Shown: positions 23,534 through 32,079 of the stretch, one piece after another
Layout of the letters: every line of letters starts with the position of its first letter
Numbering within the stretch: the stretch's first letter is position 1
NCBI RefSeq assembly: GCF_008329585.1
Contig: NZ_NPKP01000008.1
Span: forward strand, 1-64,000
Source of the DNA: Mycolicibacterium sp. P9-22
GTDB lineage: Bacteria; Actinomycetota; Actinomycetes; Mycobacteriales; Mycobacteriaceae
DNA: 64,000 bases
Direction: 5' to 3'
Program-made: the position numbers and the translations under genes
The notes under the pieces: generated by a model
The model's input: the letters and a program-made list of their open reading frames with translations, nothing else
Database searches by the model: none
Told to the model about the DNA's origin: nothing

Positions 23534-24849
23534 GCGGTGGTTCCTTCCATCCGAAGCACGCTGTTGATGTTCTGCACGACGTCGAGTTCGGCGAGCGCCT
23601 CGACGGTCTCCGAGAGGGCGGCGTCGGTGGCCTGGTGGGTGACGACGACGATCTGGGCGCCGCACGGCTCACCCTCGGGATCAGTCATCCCCTGCTGCCG
23701 GACCTCGGCGATGCTGACCTCATGCCGGCTGAATTCCGCTGCCACGGCGGACAGTACGCCCGGCTGGTCCTTGACGTTCATGTTGACGTAGTACCGGGTG
23801 GGGATGGCACCGATGGACGCGATCGGCAGCTTGGCGTACTTGGACTCGCGCGGTCCGCGGCCACCCTGGACGCGGTTGCGGGCGGCCATCACGAGATCTC
23901 CCATCACCGCCGAGGCGGTCGGTGCGCCGCCGGCACCCTGGCCGTAGAACATCAGCCGGCCCGCCGCCTCGGCCTCGACGACCACAGCGTTGAAGGCGCC
24001 GTTGACCGAGGCCAACGGATGGTCCAGCGGAACCAGCGCCGGGTACACCCGAGCCGAAACCCGCTGCTTGCCTTTACCACTGGTGAGCCGCTCACAGATG
24101 GCCAGCAGCTTGATGTTGCAGCCGAGCGCCTTGGCCGACTCGAAGTCCGCGGCGCTGACCTTGGTGATGCCCTCGCGGTAGACGTCGTCGGCGGTCACCC
24201 GGGTGTGGAACGCGATGGAGGCGAGGATGGCCGCCTTGGCCGCGGCGTCGTAGCCCTCGACATCGGCGGTCGGGTCGGCCTCGGCGTAGCCCAACGCGCT
24301 GGCATCGGCGAGTGCGTCCTCGTAAGAAGCCCCGGTATCGTTCATCGCCGACAGGATGTAGTTGGTGGTGCCGTTGACGATGCCGGCCACCCGCAGCACC
24401 GAGTCACCGGCCAGCGACTGGGTCAGCGGCCGGATCACCGGGATCGCACCGGCCACCGCCGCCTCGAAATACAGGTCGACACGCGCCTTTTCGGCCGCTT
24501 GGGCAAGTTCACCGGTGGACTGGGCCATCAGCGCCTTGTTGGCGGTCACGACCGACTTGCCCTGCTCCAGGGCGGCCATGATGGCCTTGCGGGCCGGTTC
24601 CACCGGGCCCATCAGTTCCACCACGATGTCGACGTCATCGCGCGAGACCAGCGAATCGACGTCATCGGTGAGCAGGCCGACCGGGATCCCGCGATCCTTG
24701 GCGACCCGGCGCACCCCCACCCCACGCAGTTCCAGCGGGGCTCCGATGCGGGCCTCCAGGTCGGCGGCGCTCTCCTCGATGATGCGCACCACCTCGGTGC
24801 CGACGTTGCCGAGTCCGAGAACCGCTACGCCGATAGCCTTTTCACTCAT
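23530..24849 (-). CDS. hom: homoserine dehydrogenase
   Basis: NAD(P)-dependent reduction of aspartate semialdehyde to homoserine, the branch point to threonine and methionine. 439 residues: N-terminal Rossmann motif GLGNVGTEVV (12-21), the catalytic signature VAGIVNGTTNYILSAM, and a C-terminal ACT domain (from about 350) with QPGVLSAVAAEFSRHEVSI, which usually mediates threonine feedback inhibition. It overlaps lysA by four bases upstream and thrC by four bases downstream, so translation is probably coupled throughout. Confidence 0.96.
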   Translation of the reverse strand: MSEKAIGVAVLGLGNVGTEVVRIIEESAADLEARIGAPLELRGVGVRRVAKDRGIPVGLLTDDVDSLVSRDDVDIVVELMGPVEPARKAIMAALEQGKSVVTANKALMAQSTGELAQAAEKARVDLYFEAAVAGAIPVIRPLTQSLAGDSVLRVAGIVNGTTNYILSAMNDTGASYEDALADASALGYAEADPTADVEGYDAAAKAAILASIAFHTRVTADDVYREGITKVSAADFESAKALGCNIKLLAICERLTSGKGKQRVSARVYPALVPLDHPLASVNGAFNAVVVEAEAAGRLMFYGQGAGGAPTASAVMGDLVMAARNRVQGGRGPRESKYAKLPIASIGAIPTRYYVNMNVKDQPGVLSAVAAEFSRHEVSIAEVRQQGMTDPEGEPCGAQIVVVTHQATDAALSETVEALAELDVVQNINSVLRMEGTTA

Positions 24850-26237
24850 TGACCAACCTCCAAGCTCAGAAGATCCTCGACGGTTTCCCGGCGCAGGATC
24901 AGCCGCGCACTTCCGTCCTTCACCGCGACCACGGCCGGGCGCCGCAGCAGGTTGTACCGACTCGACATCGAATAGCAGTACGCGCCGGTGGCGGCGACGG
25001 CCAGCAGGTCCCCCGGCACCAGATCCTCGGACACCCAGGTGTCGCGGACGATGATGTCGCCGCTCTCGCAGTGCTTTCCGACGATGCGGGCGAGCACCGC
25101 GGATGCGTCGCTGACCCGGGACACCAGCCGTACGTCGTACTCGGCGTTGTACAGGGCGGGCCGGATGTTGTCACTCATGCCGCCGTCCACGCTGACATAG
25201 CGCCGATGCCTGTCGGCCGAGACGGCCACGTCCTTGATGGTGCCGACCTCGTAGAGGGTGATGGTGCCGGGCCCGGCGATGGCGCGGCCGGGTTCGACCA
25301 CCAGCGTCGGGGTGGGGAGGCCGACCGCGGCCGATTCGTTCTTGACGATGGCCTTGAGTTTGTCGGCCAGTTCCTTCATCGGCGGCGGATTGTCGTGCGG
25401 CAGGTACGAGATGCCCAGACCGCCACCGAGGTCGAGAATGTCCATCTGTGCGGTCTTCTCGACGCCGAACTCGGCGACGACATCGCGCAGCAGACCGATC
25501 AGGCGGCGCGCGGCGATCTCGAATCCCGACACGTCGAAGATCTGGGAGCCGACGTGACAGTGCAGGCCGACCAGACGCAGGTTCTGGGTGGCGAAGACCC
25601 GACGGACCGCCTCCAGTGCGGCACCGCTGGCCAGGGATAGCCCGAACTTCTGGTCCTCGTGCGCGGTGGAGATGAACTCGTGGGTGTGCGCCTCCACGCC
25701 GGGGGTGACCCGCACCAGCACATCCTGGACGATGCCCGCCGCGCCGGCGATGGCCTCCAGTCGCTCGATCTCGATCTCGGAGTCGACCACGATGTGCCCG
25801 ACGCCGGCGCTCACCGCGGTGGTGAGCTCATCGACGGACTTGTTGTTGCCGTGCACGGTGATCCGCTCGGCCGGGAAACCGGCGTGCAGCGCGACCGCGA
25901 GTTCGCCGCCGGTCGCCACGTCCAGCGAAAGGCCCTCCTGATGCACCCAGCGGGCGACCTCGCTGCACAGGAAAGCCTTGGAGGCATAGTGCACGTGTTC
26001 CCCACCGCCGAAAGCCGAGGCGATCTCACGGCAGCGTCCCCGGAAGTCGTCCTCGTCGATGACGAACAGCGGGGTGCCGAATTCGGCGGCCAGGTCGGCC
26101 ACCGAGACACCGGCCACCGACACCACACCGTCGGACCCGCGAACCAGGTTCTGCGGCCACACATTCGGGGCCAGCAGCATGATCTCGTCGGCGCTCTGGG
26201 GCTGGGGCGGCACTCCGGTGCCGGGCTGTGCGCTCAC
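24846..26237 (-). CDS. lysA: diaminopimelate decarboxylase
   Basis: PLP-dependent decarboxylation of meso-DAP to lysine, 463 residues. The PLP Lys is Lys87 (HYASKAFLCSEVARW). The glycine loop DLGGGLGISY, the EPGRAI motif and the active-site Cys in GKHCESGD are present. The start is the GTG at 26237, which overlaps the argS stop (ATGTGA). About 20 N-terminal residues (Pro/Gln-rich) precede the region shared with M. tuberculosis LysA. Confidence 0.95.
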   Translation of the reverse strand: MSAQPGTGVPPQPQSADEIMLLAPNVWPQNLVRGSDGVVSVAGVSVADLAAEFGTPLFVIDEDDFRGRCREIASAFGGGEHVHYASKAFLCSEVARWVHQEGLSLDVATGGELAVALHAGFPAERITVHGNNKSVDELTTAVSAGVGHIVVDSEIEIERLEAIAGAAGIVQDVLVRVTPGVEAHTHEFISTAHEDQKFGLSLASGAALEAVRRVFATQNLRLVGLHCHVGSQIFDVSGFEIAARRLIGLLRDVVAEFGVEKTAQMDILDLGGGLGISYLPHDNPPPMKELADKLKAIVKNESAAVGLPTPTLVVEPGRAIAGPGTITLYEVGTIKDVAVSADRHRRYVSVDGGMSDNIRPALYNAEYDVRLVSRVSDASAVLARIVGKHCESGDIIVRDTWVSEDLVPGDLLAVAATGAYCYSMSSRYNLLRRPAVVAVKDGSARLILRRETVEDLLSLEVGQ

Positions 26238-27886
26238 ATCCGCTCCGGGGCGCTGACGCCGAGGATGGTCAGACCGTTGGCGATGACCTGTCGGGTCGCC
26301 TCGCACAGCGCGAGTCGCGCGGCGTTCAGTTCGCCGGCCGTCTCATCGCCCTGCGGCAGTACCCGGCAGGAGTCGTAGAACCGGTGGTAGTCGCCCGCGA
26401 GATCTTCGAGGTATCGGCACACGCGGTGCGGTTCCCGAAGCGAGGCAGCCGTTTTGAGGATCCGGCCGAACTCGCCGAGGGTCCGCATCAGGGTGGCCTC
26501 GCGGTCGTGGGTCAAGAGATCGAGGTGTGCGGTGTCAGCGGTCAGCCCGAGTTCGGCGGCATTACGCGCCAGCGCCGAAAGCCGGGCATGCGCGTACTGC
26601 ACGTAGTACACCGGGTTCTCGTTGGACGCCGAGGACCACAGCGCCAGGTCGATGTCGATCGGGCTGTTCACCGAGGACCGGATCAGCACATATCGGGCGG
26701 CGTCGACGCCGATGGCGTCCACCAGGTCATCGAGGGTGATGACGGTGCCGGCCCGCTTGCTCATCCGGACCGGCTGGCCGTCGCGGACCAGGTTGACCAT
26801 CTGGCCGATCAGCACCTCGACGGTGGCCGGGTCGTCACCGAGGGCAGCGGCCGCGGCCTTGAGCCGGGCGATGTAACCGTGATGGTCGGCGCCCAACATG
26901 TAGATGCACAGGTTGAAGCCGCGCTCGCGCTTGTCGAGGTAGTAGGCGAGGTCGCCGGCGACATAGGCAGGGTTGCCGTCGCTCTTGATGACCACCCGGT
27001 CCTTGTCGTCACCGAATGCGGTGGTGCGCAACCAGGTTGCGCCGTCCTTCTCGTAGATGCTGCCGTTGTCACGCAGCCGCGCGATGGCCTGGTCCACCCG
27101 GCCGGAGGTGTGCATCGAGTCTTCGTGGGTGTAGACGTCGAAGTCGGTGCCGAACTCGTGCAACGAGGCCTTGATGTGGGTGAACATCAGGTCCACGCCG
27201 ATCGAGCGGAAGGTCTCCTGCTGCTGATCGGCGGGCAGGCTCAGCGCGTCGGGAGCCTGGGCCAGGATGGCGGTGGCGATGTCGTTGATATAGCTGCCGG
27301 CGTAGCCGTCCTCGGGGGCGGGCTCACCCTTGGCCGCGGCGACCAGCGAGCGGGCGAACCGGTCGATCTGGGCGCCGTGGTCGTTGAAGTAGTACTCGCG
27401 GGTGACCTGGGCGCCCTGCGTGGCCAGCAACCGGCCGAGCGCGTCACCGACGGCGGCCCAGCGGGTGCCGCCGATGTGGATGGGGCCGGTCGGGTTGGCC
27501 GACACGAACTCCAGGTTGATGTTCTGGGCGGCCAGGTCGGTGGAGTGGCCGTAGTCGGCCGCGGCGGCCAGCACGTTGGTGACGACGACGCCCTGCGCCG
27601 ATGCTTCGATGCGCAGGTTGACGAAACCGGGCCCGGCGACCTCGGCGGTGGCGATCCCGTCGGCTTCGGCCAGCGCGGCGGCCAGCCACCCGGCGAACTC
27701 ACGCGGGTTGACCCCGACCTTCTTGGCCAGCTGCAGGGCCACATTGGTGGCGTAATCGCCGTGCTCAGGGTTGCGCGGGCGCTCGACGGTGATCGTCTCG
27801 GGCAGCGCGCTGGTATCGAGGCTGTGCTCGGCCAGGACCGCGGCGGCGGTGGTCTTGAGCAGGGCAGCCAGGTCGGCAGGTGTCAC
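26234..27886 (-). CDS. argS: arginyl-tRNA synthetase
   Basis: Class I aminoacyl-tRNA synthetase, 550 residues. An N-terminal Add-1 domain recognises the tRNA D-loop. The HIGH-type motif is HIGG in GPIHIGGTRWAAVG, and the KMSK-type motif is MSKRAG. A C-terminal DALR anticodon-binding domain (from about 430) ends the chain. It heads the lysine/threonine operon, linked to lysA by a four-base overlap, and is divergent from a tRNA-Arg gene only about 100 bases away. Confidence 0.97.
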   Translation of the reverse strand: MTPADLAALLKTTAAAVLAEHSLDTSALPETITVERPRNPEHGDYATNVALQLAKKVGVNPREFAGWLAAALAEADGIATAEVAGPGFVNLRIEASAQGVVVTNVLAAAADYGHSTDLAAQNINLEFVSANPTGPIHIGGTRWAAVGDALGRLLATQGAQVTREYYFNDHGAQIDRFARSLVAAAKGEPAPEDGYAGSYINDIATAILAQAPDALSLPADQQQETFRSIGVDLMFTHIKASLHEFGTDFDVYTHEDSMHTSGRVDQAIARLRDNGSIYEKDGATWLRTTAFGDDKDRVVIKSDGNPAYVAGDLAYYLDKRERGFNLCIYMLGADHHGYIARLKAAAAALGDDPATVEVLIGQMVNLVRDGQPVRMSKRAGTVITLDDLVDAIGVDAARYVLIRSSVNSPIDIDLALWSSASNENPVYYVQYAHARLSALARNAAELGLTADTAHLDLLTHDREATLMRTLGEFGRILKTAASLREPHRVCRYLEDLAGDYHRFYDSCRVLPQGDETAGELNAARLALCEATRQVIANGLTILGVSAPERM

Positions 27887-27987
27887 GAGGGACCATCCTA
27901 TGGTGCGGGGTACTCAGGTCCCGAATCCATTACCGGTTGAAGATGCGTTACGCTGTGCACGCCCAACGGCGCAGCTTCACTGTTTGC

Positions 27988-28063
27988 GCCCCCGTAGCTC
28001 AGGGGATAGAGCGTCTGCCTCCGGAGCAGAAGGCCGCAGGTTCGATTCCTGCCGGGGGCACCA
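27988..28063 (+). tRNA. tRNA-Arg (anticodon CCG)
   Basis: A 76-base cloverleaf with the acceptor stem GCCCCCG/CGGGGGC, discriminator A and an encoded CCA. The anticodon stem TCTGC/GCAGA frames the loop CTCCGGA, anticodon CCG, reading CGG codons; the T arm carries GTTCGATTC. A likely -10 box TACGCT lies at 27949-27954. It is divergent from argS, whose product charges it. The next gene downstream is the end of an accessory toxin module, so the tRNA marks the edge of conserved sequence. Confidence 0.95.
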
Positions 28064-28432
28064 CGTTTGAACAGCATCTGACCAGGCGGTTTTAATTGGT
28101 CGGCCCATGGCGGCAGTAGCGCCGTCGACTCAAAGGGACACGTTCAAGATTCAATGCCATTCTGGTGCCGCTGAGTGACCCACGGCTTTCTTCTGTATCG
28201 CCCGACGTGATCACACCCCGGCGTTCAGCAGCTGCGCCAACTTTGATGCACGTCGGCAGCGCGCTCATCGCGGTCACAGCTGAGTGGTTGATCCTCGGCG
28301 TTAGCCGCGACGGTCTACCGGCCACTGACAGAGGTCGCGGCGTAACCCATAGACCAGAGTCTCGCCTGGGGTCAGAACTATCCTCCCGACAGGGAATGTC
28401 GAATGCCCGACGGCGCTGTGTCAGGGCGCGGC
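28064..28432. other. non-coding boundary stretch after tRNA-Arg
   Basis: 369 bases with no supportable gene. The only long frames (for example 28092-28436, minus) have no recognisable domain and arise from Arg/Ser-rich GC-rich sequence. Composition is less GC-rich than the core. No second copy of the tRNA 3' end was found here or near 31 kb, so I cannot show an attachment site, though the position between a tRNA and an accessory module is where one would be expected. Confidence 0.5.
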
Positions 28433-28765
28433 TCAACGCAGTGCCGCGCCTTCACCGTCGATGCGGGCAGCCTGCGCGCGCAAGCGGTCTGCGATCTGGC
28501 CCAGCCACTCCTTGTAGGTCAAAGGATCGGGAAGGTAATAAACGCCGACTGTGCGCACCAGATACTGTTCGAGATCCGGTTCGGACCGACTGTTACGCAG
28601 ATCGTCAACTTGTTGAGCCAACGTCCTTAAAGGCTCCGCGACGGGATCTGCGTTGATGTAGTTATCGACGACTCCTTGCCAGTCATCGGACTCCAGATCC
28701 CAGTCTTGGTGGAAGTACGCTGCGAAGAATTGGTACAAATCTGTCGAGATCGAGCCGTCGTTCAT
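28433..28765 (-). CDS. CdiI-type immunity protein (CdiI_2-like)
   Basis: 110-residue acidic protein. The N-terminal pattern LYQFFAAYFHQDWDL (residues 10-24) and the end pattern YKEWLGQIADRL (84-95) match the CdiI_2-like immunity family as I remember it. These proteins bind and neutralise CdiA C-terminal nucleases. The frame could begin at 28795, but the ATG at 28765 overlaps the toxin stop by four bases (ATGA), the usual coupling for toxin-immunity pairs. It lies directly downstream of the RNase A-like toxin domain. The gene is clearly less GC-rich than the housekeeping genes, which suggests transfer. Confidence 0.8.
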   Translation of the reverse strand: MNDGSISTDLYQFFAAYFHQDWDLESDDWQGVVDNYINADPVAEPLRTLAQQVDDLRNSRSEPDLEQYLVRTVGVYYLPDPLTYKEWLGQIADRLRAQAARIDGEGAALR

Positions 28766-30765
28766 GGTGTGGGAAATCCTGTCAACACGAGCCATCCGCC
28801 ATTTCCATCGCCTTTGAGCACAACCCTAGCTCCGGTCCCTGCCACCGCTTGCGCGCTTCCTCGTTCTAGCACTGCTCCACCATTGAAAGGCGCATCGAGT
28901 TCGAGGTAACGGACGGCTCCGTTTGCCAGCCACTCGTCGATGACTTGACTGTTCCGTTGGAGCGTTGTGCTGACAGCTGCTGCTGCTTCGTCGATCGTTT
29001 CGAAAGAGGAGGCTGCCGGCAGCCGGGTTGTCTCCAGGCGTGCCGAAAGGTCCTCCAATGTTTGGCCTACGTGACGCTCCATGAGGTGCCCACCGCTGGC
29101 CTCACTCGTAGCCAAGAGATGGGTAGTGTCCTCGACGCCAAACGAGGTAACTGGCCCTACATTGCTATCGACATGGGGAACTGACGGTGCGTCAGGCACT
29201 GAGTGGGCTGCGCCGCCGGCGGTGTCGGCGAAGTCGTCGACCGCTCCAGTGGGGATGTCGTCGGAGTGTCGCCCGGCCACGCCGAGCGCGTCGAGTCCGT
29301 GTTCGATGCCCTCGCCGAACAGCTTGCCGCCGGGGATCGGGGCCATGCCGGCGAGGTCGGTGCCGGCTTGGAGTTTGTCGGCGTCAGTGGCGTTGTCATA
29401 GTCGGTGACCACGTCGTACATGTTGGCCACGTCTGGCATCGTGGCATCCCAGACGGTTTTGGCGGCGTCCTTGGTGCCCTCGGTCAGCGCTTCGGTAGCT
29501 CGATCGAACACTGGCGGCTCGGCCGGGAACGCCTGCACGTCAGCGTTGGCCGGCAGGTCGGATACCGCTGCGGTCGGCAGGCCGGTTTCGGCGGCGGCCT
29601 CATTGAGCGAGACGAGTATATCGCGCTGTTCGGTGAGTTCGGCGCGGGCGTCGAACACGTCCTGTGCCAGGGGAACCGCTTCGCCGGTGCGGGGGCCGGG
29701 GCCCGCTCCGTCCATGTAGTCCTGTCGGGCGGTGGAGTCGGCGGCGGCCTGCGCAGCGGCGAGGTTCTGTTCGGCTGCGGTGACTCTGGCGTGTTGTTGC
29801 TCGATCACCGACGGGTCGGCATTGACGATCGGCGACTCCAGCGGCGACTTCGTGTAGCGGGGATCGCCGGGCTTACCTGTTCCGGTGTGCGGATTGAGGA
29901 TCTGCTCTGCCAGTGTCGGCGACTCGGGCACCGGCTGGCCCGCCACTTTGTCCAGGGCCTCATTGAGGGTCTCGGGCTGATCCGGATCGGTGGTCTTCTC
30001 GGGGACCAGGAACTCGTCGAGCGGACCCTTCGCCGCATCATCAGCCGCGGTCGCGGCGTCGGGCGTTGCTGCGCCTTCCGCACCGGGCTCCGCCTCGGCT
30101 GTGGCCTTCGGCGGGAGCAGCATGTCCTCCCACGACTTCGCGGGCTTATCGCCGTCCGGACCGGAGGCCTCGGTCTTATTGTCGACCAGCTGGATCGTCG
30201 GGTCGCCGCCAGCCTCGCCTTCGCCGTCGAACCGGATCCCCTCCAAGTCAGCAGCTTTGGCCTGCAACTGCGACCCGGCGAGGCTGTCGGCCTGGACCAG
30301 GCGCTCGGCAGTCCAGCGAATGTCCTCGGCGTGCTCCATGGCGGCGGTCGCGCGAGCTGCGGCGGTTTCTTCGTCGTATGGGCGGTTGTCTGTGACCGAG
30401 AGGTCTTCTCCGACGGTGAAGTCGTCGCTCTCGGCCGCGGCGATGGCCGCCAGCACCTCACGTTGCGCAGAGTTGATGTCGCTGACGGCGTTCTCGGCGG
30501 TGCCGGCGGCTGCGAGAAGTGCCTCGTTCTGGGTGCCGACGACGGCGATGTCACGGGTGACGCGGTCCAGCGCGGCGTCTTTCGCGTCGCCCTCCCACGT
30601 GGTGCCACCCGGGGACGAGATGTTCTGCCGATGCTGATCGAAGGCGTCCTCCGACGCCTCGGCTGCCGCACGCCACCTGGTCGCGGCGTCAGCAAGATGA
30701 CCGGTGGTCCAGGCCTCGATCTCCGAACGCGTGGGGATGGCGACCGCCGGGGCCGCCGTGCTCAC
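28762..30765 (-). CDS. type VII-associated polymorphic toxin with C-terminal RNase A-like domain
   Basis: 667 residues. The N-terminal part (1-180) is helical with a WXG motif (W57-E-G59 in PGGTTWEGDA), a form seen in many mycobacterial ESX substrates. A disordered Pro/Glu/Asp-rich linker (about 195-320) and a second helical region (320-400) follow. Residues 440-510 contain VTDYDNATDADKLQAGTDLA, a pre-toxin-like segment. The last 118 residues (550-667) fit the bacterial CdiA-CT RNase A fold: GGHLMERHVG, then DLSARL, ASSFETIDEA, IDEWL and a final VLTGFP. By spacing the presumed catalytic residues are His565, Arg576 and Thr662; the family's Tyr two residues after the Thr is Phe664 here. The start is the GTG overlapping the upstream EspC-like stop. 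A frame open to 31143 has no coding character upstream. Confidence 0.82.
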   Translation of the reverse strand: MSTAAPAVAIPTRSEIEAWTTGHLADAATRWRAAAEASEDAFDQHRQNISSPGGTTWEGDAKDAALDRVTRDIAVVGTQNEALLAAAGTAENAVSDINSAQREVLAAIAAAESDDFTVGEDLSVTDNRPYDEETAAARATAAMEHAEDIRWTAERLVQADSLAGSQLQAKAADLEGIRFDGEGEAGGDPTIQLVDNKTEASGPDGDKPAKSWEDMLLPPKATAEAEPGAEGAATPDAATAADDAAKGPLDEFLVPEKTTDPDQPETLNEALDKVAGQPVPESPTLAEQILNPHTGTGKPGDPRYTKSPLESPIVNADPSVIEQQHARVTAAEQNLAAAQAAADSTARQDYMDGAGPGPRTGEAVPLAQDVFDARAELTEQRDILVSLNEAAAETGLPTAAVSDLPANADVQAFPAEPPVFDRATEALTEGTKDAAKTVWDATMPDVANMYDVVTDYDNATDADKLQAGTDLAGMAPIPGGKLFGEGIEHGLDALGVAGRHSDDIPTGAVDDFADTAGGAAHSVPDAPSVPHVDSNVGPVTSFGVEDTTHLLATSEASGGHLMERHVGQTLEDLSARLETTRLPAASSFETIDEAAAAVSTTLQRNSQVIDEWLANGAVRYLELDAPFNGGAVLERGSAQAVAGTGARVVLKGDGNGGWLVLTGFPTP

Positions 30766-31040
30766 ACCTCCACCGACGTGATGGCATCCGATCCGTCGGA
30801 ATCGGTCCGGGCATAGGCGGCGGCACCGGTCGACATGTCGCCCGCCTGGCCGGTAATCCGTGCGGATTGGCGACCCTGCAATGCGCTCAGCGCGGCGTTC
30901 ACAGCGGTGACACCGCCCGCGCTGGGTTGCATGCTCGTAGACCCGCTGGACGGGCCGCTGGTCAGCCCCGCAGCGGTGGCCTCGCTGCTCGCAGCTCCCG
31001 ACCGAAGGCCGCCGGTATCGACGTTCAGTTCGCCTGCCAT
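30762..31040 (-). CDS. EspC/DUF2580-like type VII secretion protein
   Basis: 92-residue small helical protein. The N-terminus MAGELNVDTGGLRSGA fits the EspC (DUF2580) family, whose members are exported by ESX systems together with a larger partner. Near the C-terminus is Y76-A-R-T-D80, matching the YxxxD/E general secretion signal of mycobacterial type VII systems. It overlaps the toxin gene by four bases (GTGA), so the two are probably made together and may form the secreted heterodimer. No ESX core gene lies in this window. Confidence 0.75.
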   Translation of the reverse strand: MAGELNVDTGGLRSGAASSEATAAGLTSGPSSGSTSMQPSAGGVTAVNAALSALQGRQSARITGQAGDMSTGAAAYARTDSDGSDAITSVEV

Positions 31041-31473
31041 CGCATCCCCCTGTAGCCAGACAAAGCAAATTCGACGCTACCGCAGCGGCATGGCGACCGT
31101 CAGCGGCAGTTTGGCCGTCAAGTGGCGCAGAACACGTATACAAATCTTGATGCCCATAGCGTGTTTCGCCCGCGACGCGCGTTCATCCGCCAGGCGGCCG
31201 ACAGAGGCCACCCACCCGTCGGTGCTAGCCCGACCGATGCATGCAGCCGATGCTGGTGCCCGATGCACTTGCATGCGCGCCATCCATCACCGCTGCGATC
31301 AGCATGCCTGCTCGTCCAAAGGGAAGTTATGCGGCTGCACGGTGATCGACGTGACACCGGATGGCGATCGACGTTCCATGCGGAGTCACCCCGCCGGTAA
31401 CTGCGAGAAGTCGGCGTCTGCTTGTCTCTGCTACCGTGTCTGTAACGATCCTTACAGATAGGAATCGACGCCG
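31041..31473. other. divergent intergenic region between toxin module and TetR gene
   Basis: 433 bases without a supportable gene. It contains a cluster of GATGC/GCATGC words around 31236-31281 and a repeated GATCGACGT (two copies, around 31345-31375). The right end carries the TetR promoter and operator. The promoter of the toxin module must also lie here but no convincing -35/-10 pair was found on the minus strand. Confidence 0.5.
31439..31458 (+). promoter_or_regulatory. probable operator of the TetR/SDR operon
   Basis: TCTGTAA-CGATCC-TTACAGA is a perfect 7-bp inverted repeat with a 6-base spacer, 15 bases before the TetR start and just after a TACCGT -10-like box (31432-31437). Its position suggests autorepression. 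Confidence 0.6.
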
Positions 31474-32079
31474 ATGACACCGACCAAGCGACAGCGCCAG
31501 GGCGAGGATTCTCGCGAGGTGATCCTCGACGCGACCGAGCGTCTGATGTCCACCCAGGGCTATGCGGCCACCTCAATCAGCCACATCCGCCGGGAGACCG
31601 GCCTGCCCGCGAGTTCCATCTACTGGCACTTCGGCTCCAAGGAGGGTGTGCTCGCGGCGGTCATGGAGCGCGGCGCGCAGCGGTACTTCGCGCAGATCCC
31701 CCGCAACAGCCCCGACATCGAGACTCAGCGTGCCGCCGTCGCGAAACTCATGGTGGCCAACCCGGAGTTCTTCCGGTTGATGTACATGCTGTCGCTGGAA
31801 CGCAGTGACCATCCCGCCGTGGCCGCCGCAATCCGGCGGGTCCGCGACACCGCGATCTCCGGATTCGCCGAAGTGATCCGCCAGATGCTGCCCGACGGCA
31901 CCGCACCCGAGAAGGCTGACCGGGTCGTCACCGAACTCGCCGCCGTCGCCACCGCGATGTCGGATGGCATCTTCTTCGCCGACCACCTCGAGCCGGACTC
32001 GACCGACGTCGACCGCATATATGTCCGACTGATCCAAGCCGTCGAGGCACTGATCCCAATCCTGTTGGAGGAGAAATGA
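31474..32079 (+). CDS. TetR family transcriptional regulator
   Basis: 201 residues with an N-terminal helix-turn-helix (ISHIRRETGLPASSIYWHFG, about 35-54) and a helical ligand domain. A perfect palindrome lies directly before the gene. It is translationally coupled by a four-base overlap to the short-chain dehydrogenase downstream, which is the probable target along with itself. The inducer is unknown. Confidence 0.88.
   Translation: MTPTKRQRQGEDSREVILDATERLMSTQGYAATSISHIRRETGLPASSIYWHFGSKEGVLAAVMERGAQRYFAQIPRNSPDIETQRAAVAKLMVANPEFFRLMYMLSLERSDHPAVAAAIRRVRDTAISGFAEVIRQMLPDGTAPEKADRVVTELAAVATAMSDGIFFADHLEPDSTDVDRIYVRLIQAVEALIPILLEEK

Noticed and set aside
28092..28436. Minus-strand frame of 114 codons after the tRNA
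   Set aside because: No domain, Arg/Ser-rich, no ribosome site; left as non-coding boundary.
30766..31143. N-terminal extension of the toxin frame to 31143
   Set aside because: It runs through the EspC-like gene in another frame and is Arg/Cys-rich; the GTG overlapping the EspC-like stop is the natural start.
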